From positions 52,054,984 through 52,118,983 of the forward strand of contig NC_088300.1 in the NCBI RefSeq assembly GCF_032854445.1: a stretch of 64,000 bases of DNA, read 5' to 3'. A program made the position numbers and the translations under genes. Every line of letters begins with the position of its first letter. The stretch's first letter is position 1. This document shows, one piece after another, positions 12,595 through 31,470 of this stretch. The DNA comes from Liolophura sinensis. Taxonomy: Eukaryota; Mollusca; Polyplacophora; Chitonida; Chitonidae. Under the pieces are notes generated by a model that saw only the letters and a program-made list of their open reading frames with translations, had not been told where the DNA came from and did no database searches.

Positions 12595-12755
12595 TGACGT
12601 CACAAAATCTACTATGACGTTGAACCGAGTAATCACATCGTTTTCATCCCTTCACCACTTTGGGTCCCACTGTTCAGGCGTTATGTCACAGGACAACTCG
12701 ACGTCACAAACACGTCACGAATTATCACATCACACGTCACGAATTATCACATCAC
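12595..12755. promoter_or_regulatory. Cluster of CRE-like ACGTCA motifs
   Basis: A full palindromic TGACGTCA at 12595-12602 is followed by CGACGTCA and two CACGTCAC copies inside a 22-bp direct repeat (CACGTCACGAATTATCACAT, twice, 12711-12755). It lies 0.4 kb upstream of the first recognised exon of the minus-strand gene. A CREB/ATF-type promoter or a repeat edge are both possible. Confidence 0.3.
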
Positions 12756-12765
12756 ACGGATCATC

Positions 12766-13445
12766 CGCACTTGGAGACTCGTGGACAAGCTACACAGATG
12801 GTCCAAATGACAGTAAAACGCATTCTTTTTTTCTGTGACACAGTAGTGCGTGTGTAGTTTGTTAATGTTTTATGAGGACACATACAATGATAACTGTGAG
12901 GTAATGACTGAAATAACAAATGAGTTCACAGCTCTCAAGCGTCTTGATAGAAGCGGGAAGGAGTTTTACGTGTTCTCCATTTATAGAAAAAAGGTTTAGA
13001 CCGCTTTCAAAGGGGAACTCGTGAAACTCCTTCCCGCTTGTTTTTATTATTTATTTATTTGATTGGTGTTTTAAGCCGTACTCAAGAATATTCACTTGTA
13101 CGACGACAGCCAGCATTATGGTGGGTGGAAACCGGACAGAGCCTGGGGAAACCCATCTGCTGGCAGACCTTTCCACTTACGGGCGCAGAGGAAGACAGCA
13201 TGTGCTGGACTTGAACTCACAGCGACCGCATTGGTGAGAGACTGTGCTTGCCGCCTGCATCAAGGCGGCCCAAAGCTATTTGTTCTTTCCTTTATTACGT
13301 CACAATTATCGGTGTACGTATGCTAATAAAACACATATGAACTACACTCGCACTGTAACGTCAAAGAGGAAAACAATGCGTTCTGCTTTCATTTGGACCT
13401 TCTGTGTAGCTCGTCCTCGAGTCTCTCATTGTTTGTTTCCGTGCT
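12766..13445. repeat. Interrupted inverted repeat (family D element) with a SINE nested inside
   Basis: The left arm, about 12766-12990, starts GACTCGTGGACAAGCTACAC. The right arm, about 13275-13440, is its reverse complement (ending GTAGCTCGTCCTCGAGTC). Near the centre a short hairpin pairs AAGCGGGAAGGAGTTTTACG (about 12952) with AACTCGTGAAACTCCTTCCC (about 13016). A family-A SINE lies between the hairpin and the right arm. A third copy of the arm sequence is at 30190-30420, so this is a dispersed element, perhaps a foldback/MITE. Confidence 0.7.
13045..13245 (-). repeat. SINE family A, nested in the family-D inverted repeat
   Basis: Reads GATTGGTGTTTTAAGCCGTA, then AGCATTATGGTGGGTGGAAA, then ACTTGAACTCACAGCGACCG. 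It is the minus-strand orientation of the tRNA-derived SINE, missing the outer tRNA part. Several differences from the consensus indicate an older copy. Confidence 0.88.
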
Positions 13446-13855
13446 GTCTGTATGTTGGTTTATACGTTAACGTGTGATATGTGTCATAACTCTGGGAGCT
13501 GTTCTATTCTTTCCAGTTCATGTGGAATTGTCTTAAATAGACATGCAAGCTCCTCCAAGCTTCGGCACCACGCACGAAAATAAAAAATGACAATTAATTA
13601 GCTCAACCATGTTCTGGAGCAACGCAAAAATAGAACTGGCAAGCTCGTCGACGCTTCTTTGCGATGTAAATAGAGAACAAGGTACCATCAGCCGGTATTA
13701 TTATGACATCATGAACTTGACTTTACTGAAAATGAAAAATATTGGCAAAGAAATTTAAGGTAGCAGGTTAATAGGCCTACAACCATCGTCCACCTTAAAA
13801 TTGACTTTAAACCTGTCGCCTATCAAATTGTGAAACTGAACTTAGTCGAGAGAAC
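13446..13855. other. Spacer; nothing recognised
   Basis: Unique sequence between the family-D element and the SINE upstream of KRR1. No exon or motif stands out. Confidence 0.3.
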
Positions 13856-14108
13856 CAGGATCACGGGTCGAGTCATACCAAGGACATAGGCCTACCAAAA
13901 AAATTCTATTTGCTGCTGCCTCGTTTGGAGCTCATAAACAAGGAAACATGGGGTGTCATGTCTGATGTCTTCGGTATGATGCTTCAGAGGCGGCAGGACT
14001 TTGGTGGCATGGACTCGCTCTGCCATGAGAAGACCCAATGTCCTAATGACACACCTAATGACAATATATTCCACGGCGTCATATGACTGAAAGATTGTTA
14101 AGCACGAC
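13855..14108 (+). repeat. SINE family B, diverged copy just upstream of KRR1
   Basis: Starts with a B-box-like AGGATCACGGGTCGAGTCAT and ends with the family-B 3' signature GTCATATGACTGAAAGATTG followed by TTAAGCACGACGTTCAATCC. The middle is diverged from the copy at 33348-33712. Confidence 0.65.
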
Positions 14109-14121
14109 GTTCAATCCCAGT

Positions 14122-14166
14122 CATACATACATACATGCATACATACAGGCACGCATACATATATAA
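14122..14166. repeat. (CATA)n-type microsatellite
   Basis: Imperfect CATA/GCATA repeats directly follow the SINE 3' end, as an expanded SINE tail would. They end about 60 bases before the KRR1 start codon, so the KRR1 promoter and 5' UTR are squeezed against or overlap this repeat. Confidence 0.8.
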
Positions 14167-14224
14167 AGTCTGAGATTTGCCTTTCGTAGTTGTCTCCCTT
14201 GGTTCGCTCTTCAAGTACGCAATC

Positions 14225-22214
<7,990 letters not shown>

Positions 22215-22235
22215 ATGAAAACCCAGCACAAAAAC

Positions 22236-22505
22236 CCATCCTGATTGGACAATCCAGGCCTTGCGAGGCGTGTCATTGGCTTGGCAGACTGTCACTCTCA
22301 GGATTACACGACAGTATCATACCGCCAGAAGGCATCCTGATTGGACCATCCAGGCCTTGCGAGGTGTGTCATTGGCTTGACAGACTGTCACTCAGAGCTT
22401 ACACAACACTGCTATTACACCAGAAAGATCCTGATTGAACTATCCAGACCTTATGAGGCATGTCACTTGACTGACAGACTATCACCCACAGTTTTAGACA
22501 ACACT
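22236..22505 (+). repeat. Three diverged direct repeats (about 92-96 bp) in the KRR1 3' UTR
   Basis: Units begin near 22237, 22333 and 22425 with ATCCTGATTGGACAATCCAG, ATCCTGATTGGACCATCCAG and ATCCTGATTGAACTATCCAG. Each has a TGACAGACTGTCAC-type box about 45 bases later. The repeats lie immediately after the KRR1 stop codon. Confidence 0.85.
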
Positions 22506-22608
22506 GCCAGAAAGGGTCCTCGACGTCTGACTATGGACATGCGTGTACTGGCAGATTCAGCCATAACCGACTCGTGTTGAGACTGTAAGCAATGGCGTTT
22601 GGAGTTAA

Positions 22609-22614
22609 AATAAA
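22609..22614 (+). terminator. Poly(A) signal AATAAA of KRR1
   Basis: AATAAA 395 bases after the KRR1 stop codon, followed by a TG-rich stretch (TTTTGCATGACATGTTG). Confidence 0.55.
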
Positions 22615-22639
22615 CAGTTTTGCATGACATGTTGATTTG

Positions 22640-23612
22640 GTTTCAGAAGAAGACTATACTTCATTTGGGACCATTGGACAAAATGTAATATATAAATATC
22701 ACAAGCACTTTATTACCCACAGCCACTGTGGTATATCTGTAAACTCTATGTACATTGTATGGCTTCTTGGTACAGTGACCTAATGATATCAAGGATACCA
22801 GGTCGTGTTGTCTACATGACCACGCGCTATTTCTCAAGTCAGTCACGGGGTTACCCTATCCTGATAGCCATGACAATGAATAGCTTCACAGAGCCTAACT
22901 AAAATGTTAAATATTGGTATAAAGCTAGTGGATATGAAACGAAGACGTAATAAAAACAAAACAGAAACATACATGAACTTTGATGTCTGGTTTTATATCA
23001 TGTGTACTCATCACGGTAGGGCTACAATACTACTGCTGCTGTGACTAAGCCATAATCTTTCATTCGTACATTATGTCATATGGACAGATGTATAAAAGAG
23101 ATTACTACTGGTGATATACGCTACCCAAAGTTCCACGCGATCCAGAGATGACCTTGTTGAAGGAAATTGTGTCAAAAGCAGGTTGATTAATTGTTTTAAG
23201 CCAAACATGTTTCACTTATCACTGTAGTAGTTAACAATGTGTGACATACAAATTGGTAGAAGACCAGCTATCTTCTACGAACGATGGCTGCGCAAACAGC
23301 CATGTCATCGTCGTCGTCTGTTAATTGTGACCAAAGTCCCACAAGTAGTGAGAGCAGTTGGAATCAGTATTTCCCTGTCTATGGCCGGGATTGACACTGC
23401 ACCCCATTCATGAGCATTGTTGTTATTTTAGGAGTCACATACCTTACTCACTGAGCTAAACCCAGCTCCCAACAGGAGATGACCGGAAGCCAGCCTGAGT
23501 GTAGTCCGAGATTGCTCAGACGTCAGGGTTAACAATAATTTTGTTCTGGTAAGGATGACCTCAAACCAATGTCAAAGTGCCCTCAATTTAAAGACCCGAT
23601 GCTTTTACCTAC
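22640..23612. other. Spacer downstream of KRR1; nothing recognised
   Basis: No coding frame, SINE or tandem repeat can be supported here. Confidence 0.3.
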
Positions 23613-23821
23613 CTTTGTCAAATATGTCGAGGTTGTCAGTACAGTGGGCCGCTTTGAGCATGACCAAAGAATCCAGAGAAGGTATGACATTGAAAATAAC
23701 TGATTGACATTCTGCTTGCGATAAATCGGTAGACGAAAATTGAAGGAGACTGTGTGACTGCAAAGCTAAGGTCTTGAAGAAGTATTTGACCGGTATTTGT
23801 TGTCTCGAACGCCGTAACAAA
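23613..23821 (-). other. Candidate isolated minus-strand exon
   Basis: A 209-nt frame is bounded by CCTAGCAG and AAAG|GTAGGT on the minus strand and reads as ordinary protein (RSRQQIPVKYFFKTLAL, SSTDLSQAECQSVIFNVIP, LDSLVMLKAAHCTDNLDIF). I recognise no family and found no partner exon, so it could be chance. Confidence 0.25.
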
Positions 23822-23939
23822 CTGCTAGGGTAATTGCATCAGGTGCATCAAAACTTTCCTAACGTCAGAGCAATGTGGTCGACCCGTTACTACGCTGCAT
23901 GTATATCTGATGTCTTGGATATGGATTGTCCTGCTTCAA

Positions 23940-24260
23940 AGACTCAAGACTTTCCTGGGCTCCCAAGGACCGCCCTGTCTCAGGGGTTCTTTTGTCGCAG
24001 GTGCCGTTTTGTCATCAAGGCCGTCATGTATCCACCAGGAGCTATTCTGTTACCAGGGTCGTCCTGTCTCGAGCATCATTCTGTCACTAGTCCTGGCCTG
24101 TTTAAGAGGCCGTTCTGTCATCAGGGGTATCTGTCTCGGGGGCAATTCTGTCACCAGGCCGCCCTGTCTTGAGCAGTGTTTTTCGCCAGGCCCGGATCCT
24201 GTCTTCGTTACTATCCTGTCACAAGGGCCGTCCAGTCTCGGGGACAGCCCTTTCTCCGAG
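23940..24260. repeat. Degenerate minisatellite of CTGTC/CCAGG words
   Basis: Irregular repeats of about 40-45 bp combine TTCTGTCACCAGG-like and CCGTCCTGTCTCGG-like words. They keep two forward frames open without any protein-like composition. Confidence 0.65.
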
Positions 24261-25143
24261 ACCATCATGTCTTATGGCTTGTCAGTCGATGACCTCACGG
24301 AAATTAATCATCCACCACAGGGTGTGTATAGCGGGCCTGAAATAAGTGAAATACCCTTGAGACCTCTAGAGGGCTAGAAAAATAGAAGTTCACGTGATCG
24401 ACGTGATTTTCTCAACCAGGTTTTAATTCTGTGTAAATACATACGAGTGATCACAAAATTAGATTGTCCCGTTCTCATTACCTTGTTGGGCGAACACAAG
24501 CAATCTTTTTTTTTTATTTAGGTGTTTTTTGTATTTAAGTAGAAATAAGTTTTCAAAGCAGATAGCATAAACCAATGAATTCATTTGACAGTTTTCTGCA
24601 GAGGTCAAACATTCATAAATGTAGATTCGCTTTTCCCCAAGCTGTGACGTATCTATGGATGTGATGACATTGGTTTCTGAGGGCGTTAATTCTTTGTTAA
24701 TCTCCCAGGGAAATACCAGTGATACGTTAATTGGCTCTACCTATGAAAAAGAATACCCGAAAGGCTGTTAGCCTAAATGCTTGCAAATATATATACTGTC
24801 TTTTGTTACTATGTTCCCTTCTTGAAAATGGAGGGGTATACATGTGCAGCAATTACTTTTCCTGTAGGTCCAGGGTATGAATTGTGCATTGTAAAGTAAA
24901 GTTTGTACAATAAATAAACCAGCGAGCGACACCAGGCCACGAGTCGCCGCGTGCTGTCAGAACAGCATGAGGTGTGGTTGTATAAGGGATGTTTGAGAGT
25001 TTCATAGATGGTTTATCTACAGTTTCACTCAAAAAATTAATGTGCTAAATTTCACAGAAAGTCTGTTGTCTGAGTGATGCTAGAATATATTTTGTTATAT
25101 TATCACGCAATATTGTGTCAAATTCAATATAATATCATGATAT
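24261..25143. other. Spacer; nothing recognised
   Basis: AT-rich unique sequence without exon, RNA or repeat signal. Confidence 0.3.
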
Positions 25144-25152
25144 TCTAACAGA

Positions 25153-25419
25153 ATTTTATTTATTTATTTGATTGGTGTTTTACGCCGTACTCAAGAATAT
25201 TTCACTTATACGACGGCCAGCATTATGGTGGGTGGAAACCGGGCACAGCCCGGGGGAAACCCACGACCATCCACAGGTTGCTGCAGACCTTCCCACTTGC
25301 GGCCGGAGAGGAAGCCAGCATGAGCTGGACTTGAACTCACAGCGACCGCATTGGTGAGAGGCTCCTGGGTCATTGCGCTGCGCTAGCGCGCTAACCGACT
25401 GAGCCACGGAGGCCCCAAG
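25153..25419 (-). repeat. Full-length tRNA-derived SINE, family A
   Basis: In minus orientation it begins with a tRNA-like head: GCCTCCGTGGCTCAGTCGG (A box) and TGTGAGTTCAAGTCCAGCTC (B box). The body follows (TGGATGGTCGTGGGTTTCC; CACCATAATGCTGGCCGTCG) and an (AAAT)n tail. A probable 11-bp target-site duplication with one mismatch flanks it: TCTAACAGAAT (25144-25154) and TCTAATAGAAT (25420-25430). Confidence 0.93.
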
Positions 25420-25620
25420 TCTAATAGAATGGTTAAATGGAATTAATAGTACATGTATGGTATAGTATATTCAGTGTTACTCAACGTCACTAATACCAGT
25501 TACAGTAGACAGTATCTCCAATAATGTGGTAAAGATACAATGAAATCTACTATATAGTACGACAACAATAAATCTACATATAAAATACATTTCATATTTC
25601 ATCGAATAACTTGGTTATAT

Positions 25621-25965
25621 TCATAAGGGGAAATGTCCAAAGGGGAAAGGCGAATTGTCCATAGGGGAAAGTGTCCTACGGGGGATTGTCCATAGGGGAA
25701 AGTGTCCTACGGGGGATTGTCCATAGGGGAAAAGTGTCCTACGGGGGATTGTCCATAGGGGAAAACGTCCTATGGGAGATAGTTCATGGGGGGAAATGCC
25801 TAGGGGGAATTGTCCATAGGGGAAAATGTCACAGAAGGGATTATGCATAGGGGAAAATGTCCCGGGGGGGGGGGGTGTTCATAGAGAAAAATGTCCTGGC
25901 GGGGGGGTTACGGGGGGAGTGTCCATATGGAAAAATGTCCCAGGAGGGAGGGGGCATATAGGAGC
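25621..25965. repeat. G-rich minisatellite, about 31-bp unit
   Basis: About ten copies of a unit built from TTGTCCATAGGGGAAA and GTGTCCTACGGGG. Copies decay to the right into long G runs (25864-25874 and others). The proline-rich minus-strand ORF here is an artefact of the repeat. Confidence 0.92.
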
Positions 25966-26540
25966 GACTCAGAATTATACTTCCATTTGTGTAGGGATCC
26001 AAGACATTTTCTCAAACAGGCATTACCCTGGGAAATATATCACTATATTCCCTATATATGCAACACATCCCTGCCATAAGAAAATATCCACTTAGTGTAT
26101 TTTCTCAGAGACAGTTTCATCGTAGAATATTTTCCCCACCAATCACTTTTCCTATATATACCTAACAACAAATTATCCAAATATGACAACAATAATCCAA
26201 ATGCAATATAGGTATTTACGTAAATTAAGCATCTGAAGAATTTCTACCTCTTTTTTGGGGGGGGGGGGACTATATATTGCGCGGAAGTACACGGCCTTGT
26301 GATGGGGTCTACGAAGGGTCAAGGTCTTCAGCAGTGTAATAACAAAATGTAATAACAAAAGTGATATCTAACTATTTTACCAGCGAAGGAAATACTAGGA
26401 TTTCACTGCTTTATAAATAACAAAAACTAATACTACATGCATAAATCCATTCATTCAACCATTTACTAATGTAGCATCCCTATATCTTCACATGTAAATT
26501 ATTTCTAGTGCTGCTAATTTACAAAATATCCCAATAATAA
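25966..26540. other. Spacer; nothing recognised
   Basis: Only a G run at 26257-26270 stands out. Confidence 0.3.
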
Positions 26541-26544
26541 AAAT

Positions 26545-26760
26545 TACGGCTGAAGGGCTCGATCCCATTCTCAGACGGAATTTACAGCATTGCCCAGCTT
26601 CCATTGGTCTCGGGTGGCGGTGGGGTCTTCGGTGGCAGCAAACAGTGCCGATGCTCTCTTGTGTCTATTGGTCAGCATCACTTCGATTCATGTAAAGGCA
26701 TATGGTTTACTCCGGTTTGCTGCGTGTACCCATAAAACAAACCGCTATATCATTTATATA
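26545..26760 (+). repeat. SINE family C, diverged copy
   Basis: A B-box-like GGCTCGATCCCATTCTCAGA and a core-like ATGGTTTACTCCGGTTTGCT match the family-C copy at 44690-44975. Confidence 0.5.
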
Positions 26761-27462
26761 CAACTGAAAAACTGAACATGGCGTTCAAAAACAGTCAGCT
26801 AAAGAAAACAAGGATTAAGATAATATATAGGCCTACCCCTCAAGCTTAAGACACAAAGTCTTTACGAATTGTGTAACGGTATTAGTCAGATATCTGCATG
26901 CGCTTGGCACATTTTCTATGTTTCTGACTTGAACAAGCAGGCCCGGAGATAATTCTTGGTAGAGATACAGAATTCGTAACGCAGTACGCTATTATGTCTG
27001 GACAATGAACGTCCATATAGCCCCACAGCTGTAAATTTCCATGAAGTCAATGTAAGCTTTGTCTGACCTACATCCGATACATGTGGCGCCGTTAGAGTGT
27101 TTAAGAGGTTTGCATCACGCTGATATCATGTCTACTTTCGTCACAGTTTGAGACTGTCTTGCATTTGAAAACAAATGAAATATCATTATCAAAGCTGTGT
27201 TTTGGTTGAAACTGATCCATGAATATATGTACTTAACTCTGTCTATAATGAGGGTGTAAGATTTAATATCAGAAGTTTACCTTATAAGTAGCTAATATCA
27301 TTTCTCATACATTTATATCTTATAGCCTTTTATTTTGTTTCTTTTATGATTGTACGCACAGGACTATATAGACACAGGTTTTATAGTTTGGAGTTCGCGC
27401 ATGTCATTATATAGCACGGCACATTTATGGTAAAATATTACACTATATAGTTGCATATACTC
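26761..27462. other. Spacer; nothing recognised
   Basis: AT-rich sequence with no supported feature. Confidence 0.3.
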
Positions 27463-27560
27463 CGTAGCCGAGTGGTTAGCGGGCCTTAGTTAGGAGATCT
27501 CACCAATGCTGTGAGTTCAAGTCCAACACAAGTTCAAAGCACCAATGAAATAAATAAACA
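27463..27560 (+). repeat. SINE family A with the body deleted
   Basis: The tRNA-like head CTCCGTAGCCGAGTGGTTAG and TGTGAGTTCAAGTCCAACAC are joined almost directly to the tail CACCAATGAAATAAATAAAC. The central core is missing. Confidence 0.75.
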
Positions 27561-27950
27561 TACACTTGCATGTGCTGTATGTTAGGGCCGTTATCACCTG
27601 AGCTCGAAATGTTTGATCGCGGTCATACACAATAGACGGAGGGGCTTCATTTCTTATATGGGCCAGAAAATACAGACATGTTTAAATTGTCCCTGCCCAT
27701 GCTCCTAGCCACCCGATCTAAGTCACAAAACAAGTCTTCCGTTTTCCTAGACAAACATTTTGGAATTGTCTGCATGGAAACAGCAGTGTTTAATCAGTAA
27801 TTACTTTTAATGTCAGTGACATACACTTGGGTCATTGATATAAAATGATACTTTCAAATAAACGCAAATGAGATGCCTTCGATGAAAACAGAGACTGTTC
27901 TATACATAAAATATACACATGCCAGAAATAGATGCAACAGATTTGCACGC
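27561..27950. other. Spacer; nothing recognised
   Basis: No supported feature. Confidence 0.3.
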
Positions 27951-28142
27951 TTGTCCATGCTGTTTACTTAGCGTATATAGAAACAGGTAAATCTTAAATA
28001 CTCGTATATTTATACTATACATGTATGTTGAGTATATTAGCTATTTTGTCCATGCTGTTTACTTAGCGTATATATGAACAGGTAAATCTTAAATACTCGT
28101 ATATTTATACTATACAAGTATGTTGAGTATATTAGCTATTTT
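27951..28142. repeat. 95-bp tandem duplication
   Basis: Two copies, from 27951 and 28046, both start TTGTCCATGCTGTTTACTTA and end GAGTATATTAGCTATTTTG. Only a few differences are visible. Confidence 0.92.
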
Positions 28143-28688
28143 GTAAGGATTGTTCTGAGCCTTTCATTGTTGTCTTGTGTTCAGTATTAACGCAGATAAG
28201 GTAGGATAGAAATTTGTTGATATCTCACACTAACACAAGCTGATTACACATCCCAGGCTTCAGTGTAATGTGCATATTTCAAGAGTCTATATATGAGGCG
28301 GGAAAGGTACATGATTATCCTGTATAATACGAGAAGGAATAATGATTAACGTATTTTGGCAGTATATACCACACTAAGCACAGAAACTGACAACCACCAG
28401 GAATTATAAGCAGCGTATAATACCCTTATACACTGCATATCACTGCTCTTGATCAGAAAAACTGGATAGCATGCCAAAAAGAACACTTGAGGGTCACCAT
28501 AGCGCAACTAAATTCGTTTATGACGTCATAAGTGTATTTATTCATATTTGGTTATTTGCAAGATCAGTTAATAGTAACGTATTTGTTTGATTTTATTCTA
28601 TTTATTATTTTGCCCAGAATATACCATTGTCTTGCCTAGTTGTTTGACAAACCTCCTGACATAAACCAGCATGGGATGGATTAGAACA
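28143..28688. other. Spacer; nothing recognised
   Basis: Its right end (GACAAACCTCCTGACATAAA) is shared with 31470-31490, marking an older dispersed sequence into which the SINE at 28701 inserted. Confidence 0.4.
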
Positions 28689-28697
28689 CACAACCTT

Positions 28698-28700
<3 letters not shown>

Positions 28701-28730
<30 letters not shown>

Positions 28731-28980
28731 ATTGGTGTTTTACGCCGTACTCAAGAATATTTCACTTATACGACGGCGGCCAGCATTATGGTGGGTGGAA
28801 ACCGGGCAGAGCCCGGGGGAAACCCACGACCATCCGCAGGTTGCTGGCAGACCTTCTCACGTACGGCCGGAGAGGAAGCCAGCATGAGCTGGACTTGAAC
28901 TCACAGCGACCGCATTGGTGAGAGACCCCTGGGTCATTACGCTGCGCTAGCGCTTTAACCGACTGAGCCACGGAGGCCCC
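28701..28980 (-). repeat. Full-length SINE family A with exact target-site duplication
   Basis: A poly(T) stretch of about 30 (tail) is followed by the full family-A body and tRNA head in minus orientation. It is flanked by exact CACAACCTTGTT at 28689-28700 and 28981-28992. It is the best preserved copy in the window and a recent insertion. Confidence 0.95.
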
Positions 28981-29040
28981 CACAACCTTGTTCGGCAGGA
29001 GCCTGTCGGCCATCGATGGTCATTGTATCAATGGTGATAT

Positions 29041-29191
29041 TTATATATTTATTTCATTTGTGTTTTACGCCGTACTCAAGAATATTTCACTTATACTACG
29101 GCGGCCAGCATTATGGTGGGAGGAAACCGGACAAAGCCCTGGGGGAAACCCACGACCATCCGCAGGTTGTTGGAAAACCTTCCCACGTAAA
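29041..29191 (-). repeat. 5'-truncated SINE family A with 16-bp target-site duplication
   Basis: The body reads GTTTTACGCCGTACTCAAGA through ACCATCCGCAGGTTGTTGG and stops before the tRNA head. Exact GTATCAATGGTGATAT lies at 29025-29040 and 29192-29207. Truncation at the 5' end plus a long duplication is the signature of LINE-driven target-primed insertion. Confidence 0.95.
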
Positions 29192-29207
29192 GTATCAATG
29201 GTGATAT

Positions 29208-29686
29208 ACCTAACACTATGATGTATTAAACTATATACATAGTTATGCACGCATATCCTGGAATAGTACTAACAACCACAAACAGCATGAGAATAGGACC
29301 AAGAAATCTAATATTCGCTCGAGACTACCTTAGCCGATACATTGTTGGTGCTTTCAGTTTAAGGGGTGTGGCAAAATTCCGTAAGCAAAGGTGCATATTT
29401 CACCAGGCTTTTCATACTTCATACTCTTGTCACAGGAATGCGAATTCAGGTAGTGACTTTGTCGTATGGAAATACCTATAATGTAGGTCTAACATGCTTT
29501 TCGTGGAAAGTTTTGAACCTGTATGTACATGTAGGCCAGCAGCTATATATAGTCTCCATAGTTGAAATAGGCGAAGACATTTGGGAACAAAGTGATTATG
29601 TGAAATGACACATGTCGTTCAAAGAAGGGCTACATGTGTATACAATGCATACATTATCATGAAGCCATCAGGTGATACCATGCTAT
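29208..29686. other. Spacer; nothing recognised
   Basis: No supported feature. Confidence 0.3.
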
Positions 29687-29870
29687 CTACGGGGGCTTCA
29701 GTGGAGTATACCGTGCTTATAGCGTGTTAACGCAGCACACTGACCCAGAGCCTCCCCCACGTAACGATCACCGTGTCCCAAGTCTAGGTCATGCTGGCAT
29801 CCTCTCAGGTGTTGCGTCAGAATGTCTTTCAGCAACCGACGGATGGTTGTGGGTTACCCCTGGGTTATAC
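29687..29870 (+). repeat. SINE with family-A core and a different head (copy 1)
   Basis: Starts CTACGGGGGCTTCAGTGGAG and passes into CATGCTGGCATCCTCTCAGG and AACCGACGGATGGTTGTGGG, the family-A core. A sister copy lies at 34347-34500. Confidence 0.75.
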
Positions 29871-30189
29871 CAGTTTGTCCACGCACAGGCATGAATGAAT
29901 GAGAGACTAGACAACAAAGGCCCAAAAAACCTAAGACGGGAAACGTACCCCATATATACAAAGTTTTTCAAGAATACATGAAACGCTTGTTTTTTTATTT
30001 CTTAATACGTAGTATATGATGTAGCCTAACATCAGCTGAGTTGATCAGCTTTCTTCTTGAGACGTAAAAACGGCTTTAAATTACAGTTTCCGTAAGGCCC
30101 CAGTCTGAAAAGTTAGCACTGCTGCATGTAGTGACGTCAACGTGATAGCTGTCAAAACAGCTTTGTTGATAGCAGAGCCCGAATGGTAG

Positions 30190-30420
30190 ACTCGAGGACA
30201 AGCTACACGGAAGGTCCAAACGACTGTAGAACGCATCCTTTTCTCCTGTGACGTTGCAGTGCGTGTGCACTTCATCTGTGTTTCACGAGCACACGTATAC
30301 CGATAATTGTGACATAATAAATGAAAGAACAAATGAGTTCACATCTTTGGGCCGTCTTTATACAGCCGGGAAAGAGTTTTACGAGTTCCTCATTAGGGTG
30401 CGTCCCGACTTCCCAGTCTG
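30190..30420 (+). repeat. Family-D repeat arm, third copy
   Basis: Matches the arms of the inverted repeat at 12766-13445, from GACTCGAGGACAAGCTACAC to GGGAAAGAGTTTTACGAGTT, including ACAAATGAGTTCACA. Here no opposing arm follows. Confidence 0.75.
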
Positions 30421-30479
30421 TTCATTGGTGACGTCATGTCCGAATATTTCCGACCACTGACGTAAAATATATGCATAAA

Positions 30480-31470
30480 AGAGGATTTATTCAGAGTATA
30501 AAATATGTTTTAAACGTTAAAAAAATGGCATTCTGTTTGGAATATCTTTCTCTATGTTCCTCCTACTCTTAATACCATACTCTTCGTTTTATAGTACCTT
30601 TTCCTTAATGTTTACGTTTTTAGATACACTTGCCCCTGTTAATGCATGACTAATACAACTTATACAGATGTTGAATGGTTACAACACCCCACCGTAGATA
30701 TACTGTGTATGATGAGAGGCCATTGTTATCCATGTTCAATGAATTATATACTATGCATCAGAGATCGTCAGTTTGTGTGTCTCGGTGTTAAGAGTGCAGC
30801 ATACAGTGAGGATGATCGACTGTCAGGTGTCACAGTCAGTGATGACTGGATACAAAAGGTCACGTTTGGACTCTTCTGCATGGCGTAACACTCTATAGTG
30901 AGCAGTGACATCTTAATAAGTTTATGGCAACGAGCTATTATACATATAAATGTGACTGACTGTAATTGTTCTGCGACGAAGACACACCGACGTGATAACC
31001 ACAGCAGTTTTATAGAAGCCACGTTAAACCTGCATACAGGGAAATTAAATTAACGTATGTGCACCAGTATATTTTTTCATTTATTTGATTGCAGTTGCAC
31101 ACCGTAATAATGTATTACACACGCAATTGAACGCATGGAAATAACGGTCAGCTTAGAACATGCAGGGAGATCGAGAATATTATTGTCACCATAACTGTTG
31201 TGCATATGCTGACCTATATATAGTCGGGTGGTATAGGAATTTCCTGTAGAGGCACTTGATCACCGCTTCCCCTTGTCCCTGTGAGTATGCATGATGTCAC
31301 CTGATCATAAAGTCACATGTGCTTTAATTTTAATACTGAAGCACAACACCCTTTGTACTACAACAAGACTATGCATCATGACAAATATTAACACAACCTA
31401 TGACATTGCTTCCATATGTGTTTTGTCTACAACGCTGTTTTTCGGTATGACTTCTGGAAAGGTGATTGTC
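30480..31470 (+). repeat. Dispersed 1-kb block, copy 1
   Basis: Matches 34508-35505 throughout. The segment 30595-31065 is almost identical to 34627-35097 (about one difference visible, H/R in the shared frame), while both sides are only about 80-90% alike. It contains an 80-codon ATG frame at 30646-30888 (MTNTTYTDVEWLQHPTVDIL start, ending GLFCMA) present in both copies. No terminal inverted repeat or known domain was found. It may be a recent duplication or a patch of gene conversion between older copies. Confidence 0.85.

Noticed and set aside
23834-24377. Two overlapping plus-strand frames of 112 and 155 codons
   Set aside because: They cover a degenerate minisatellite; composition is repeat-driven and neither has a domain or splice context.
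25621-25848. Proline-rich minus-strand frame of 75 codons
   Set aside because: Translation of the G-rich 31-bp minisatellite.
27463-27535. tRNA gene with A and B boxes
   Set aside because: It lacks a pairable acceptor stem and is joined to a SINE tail.
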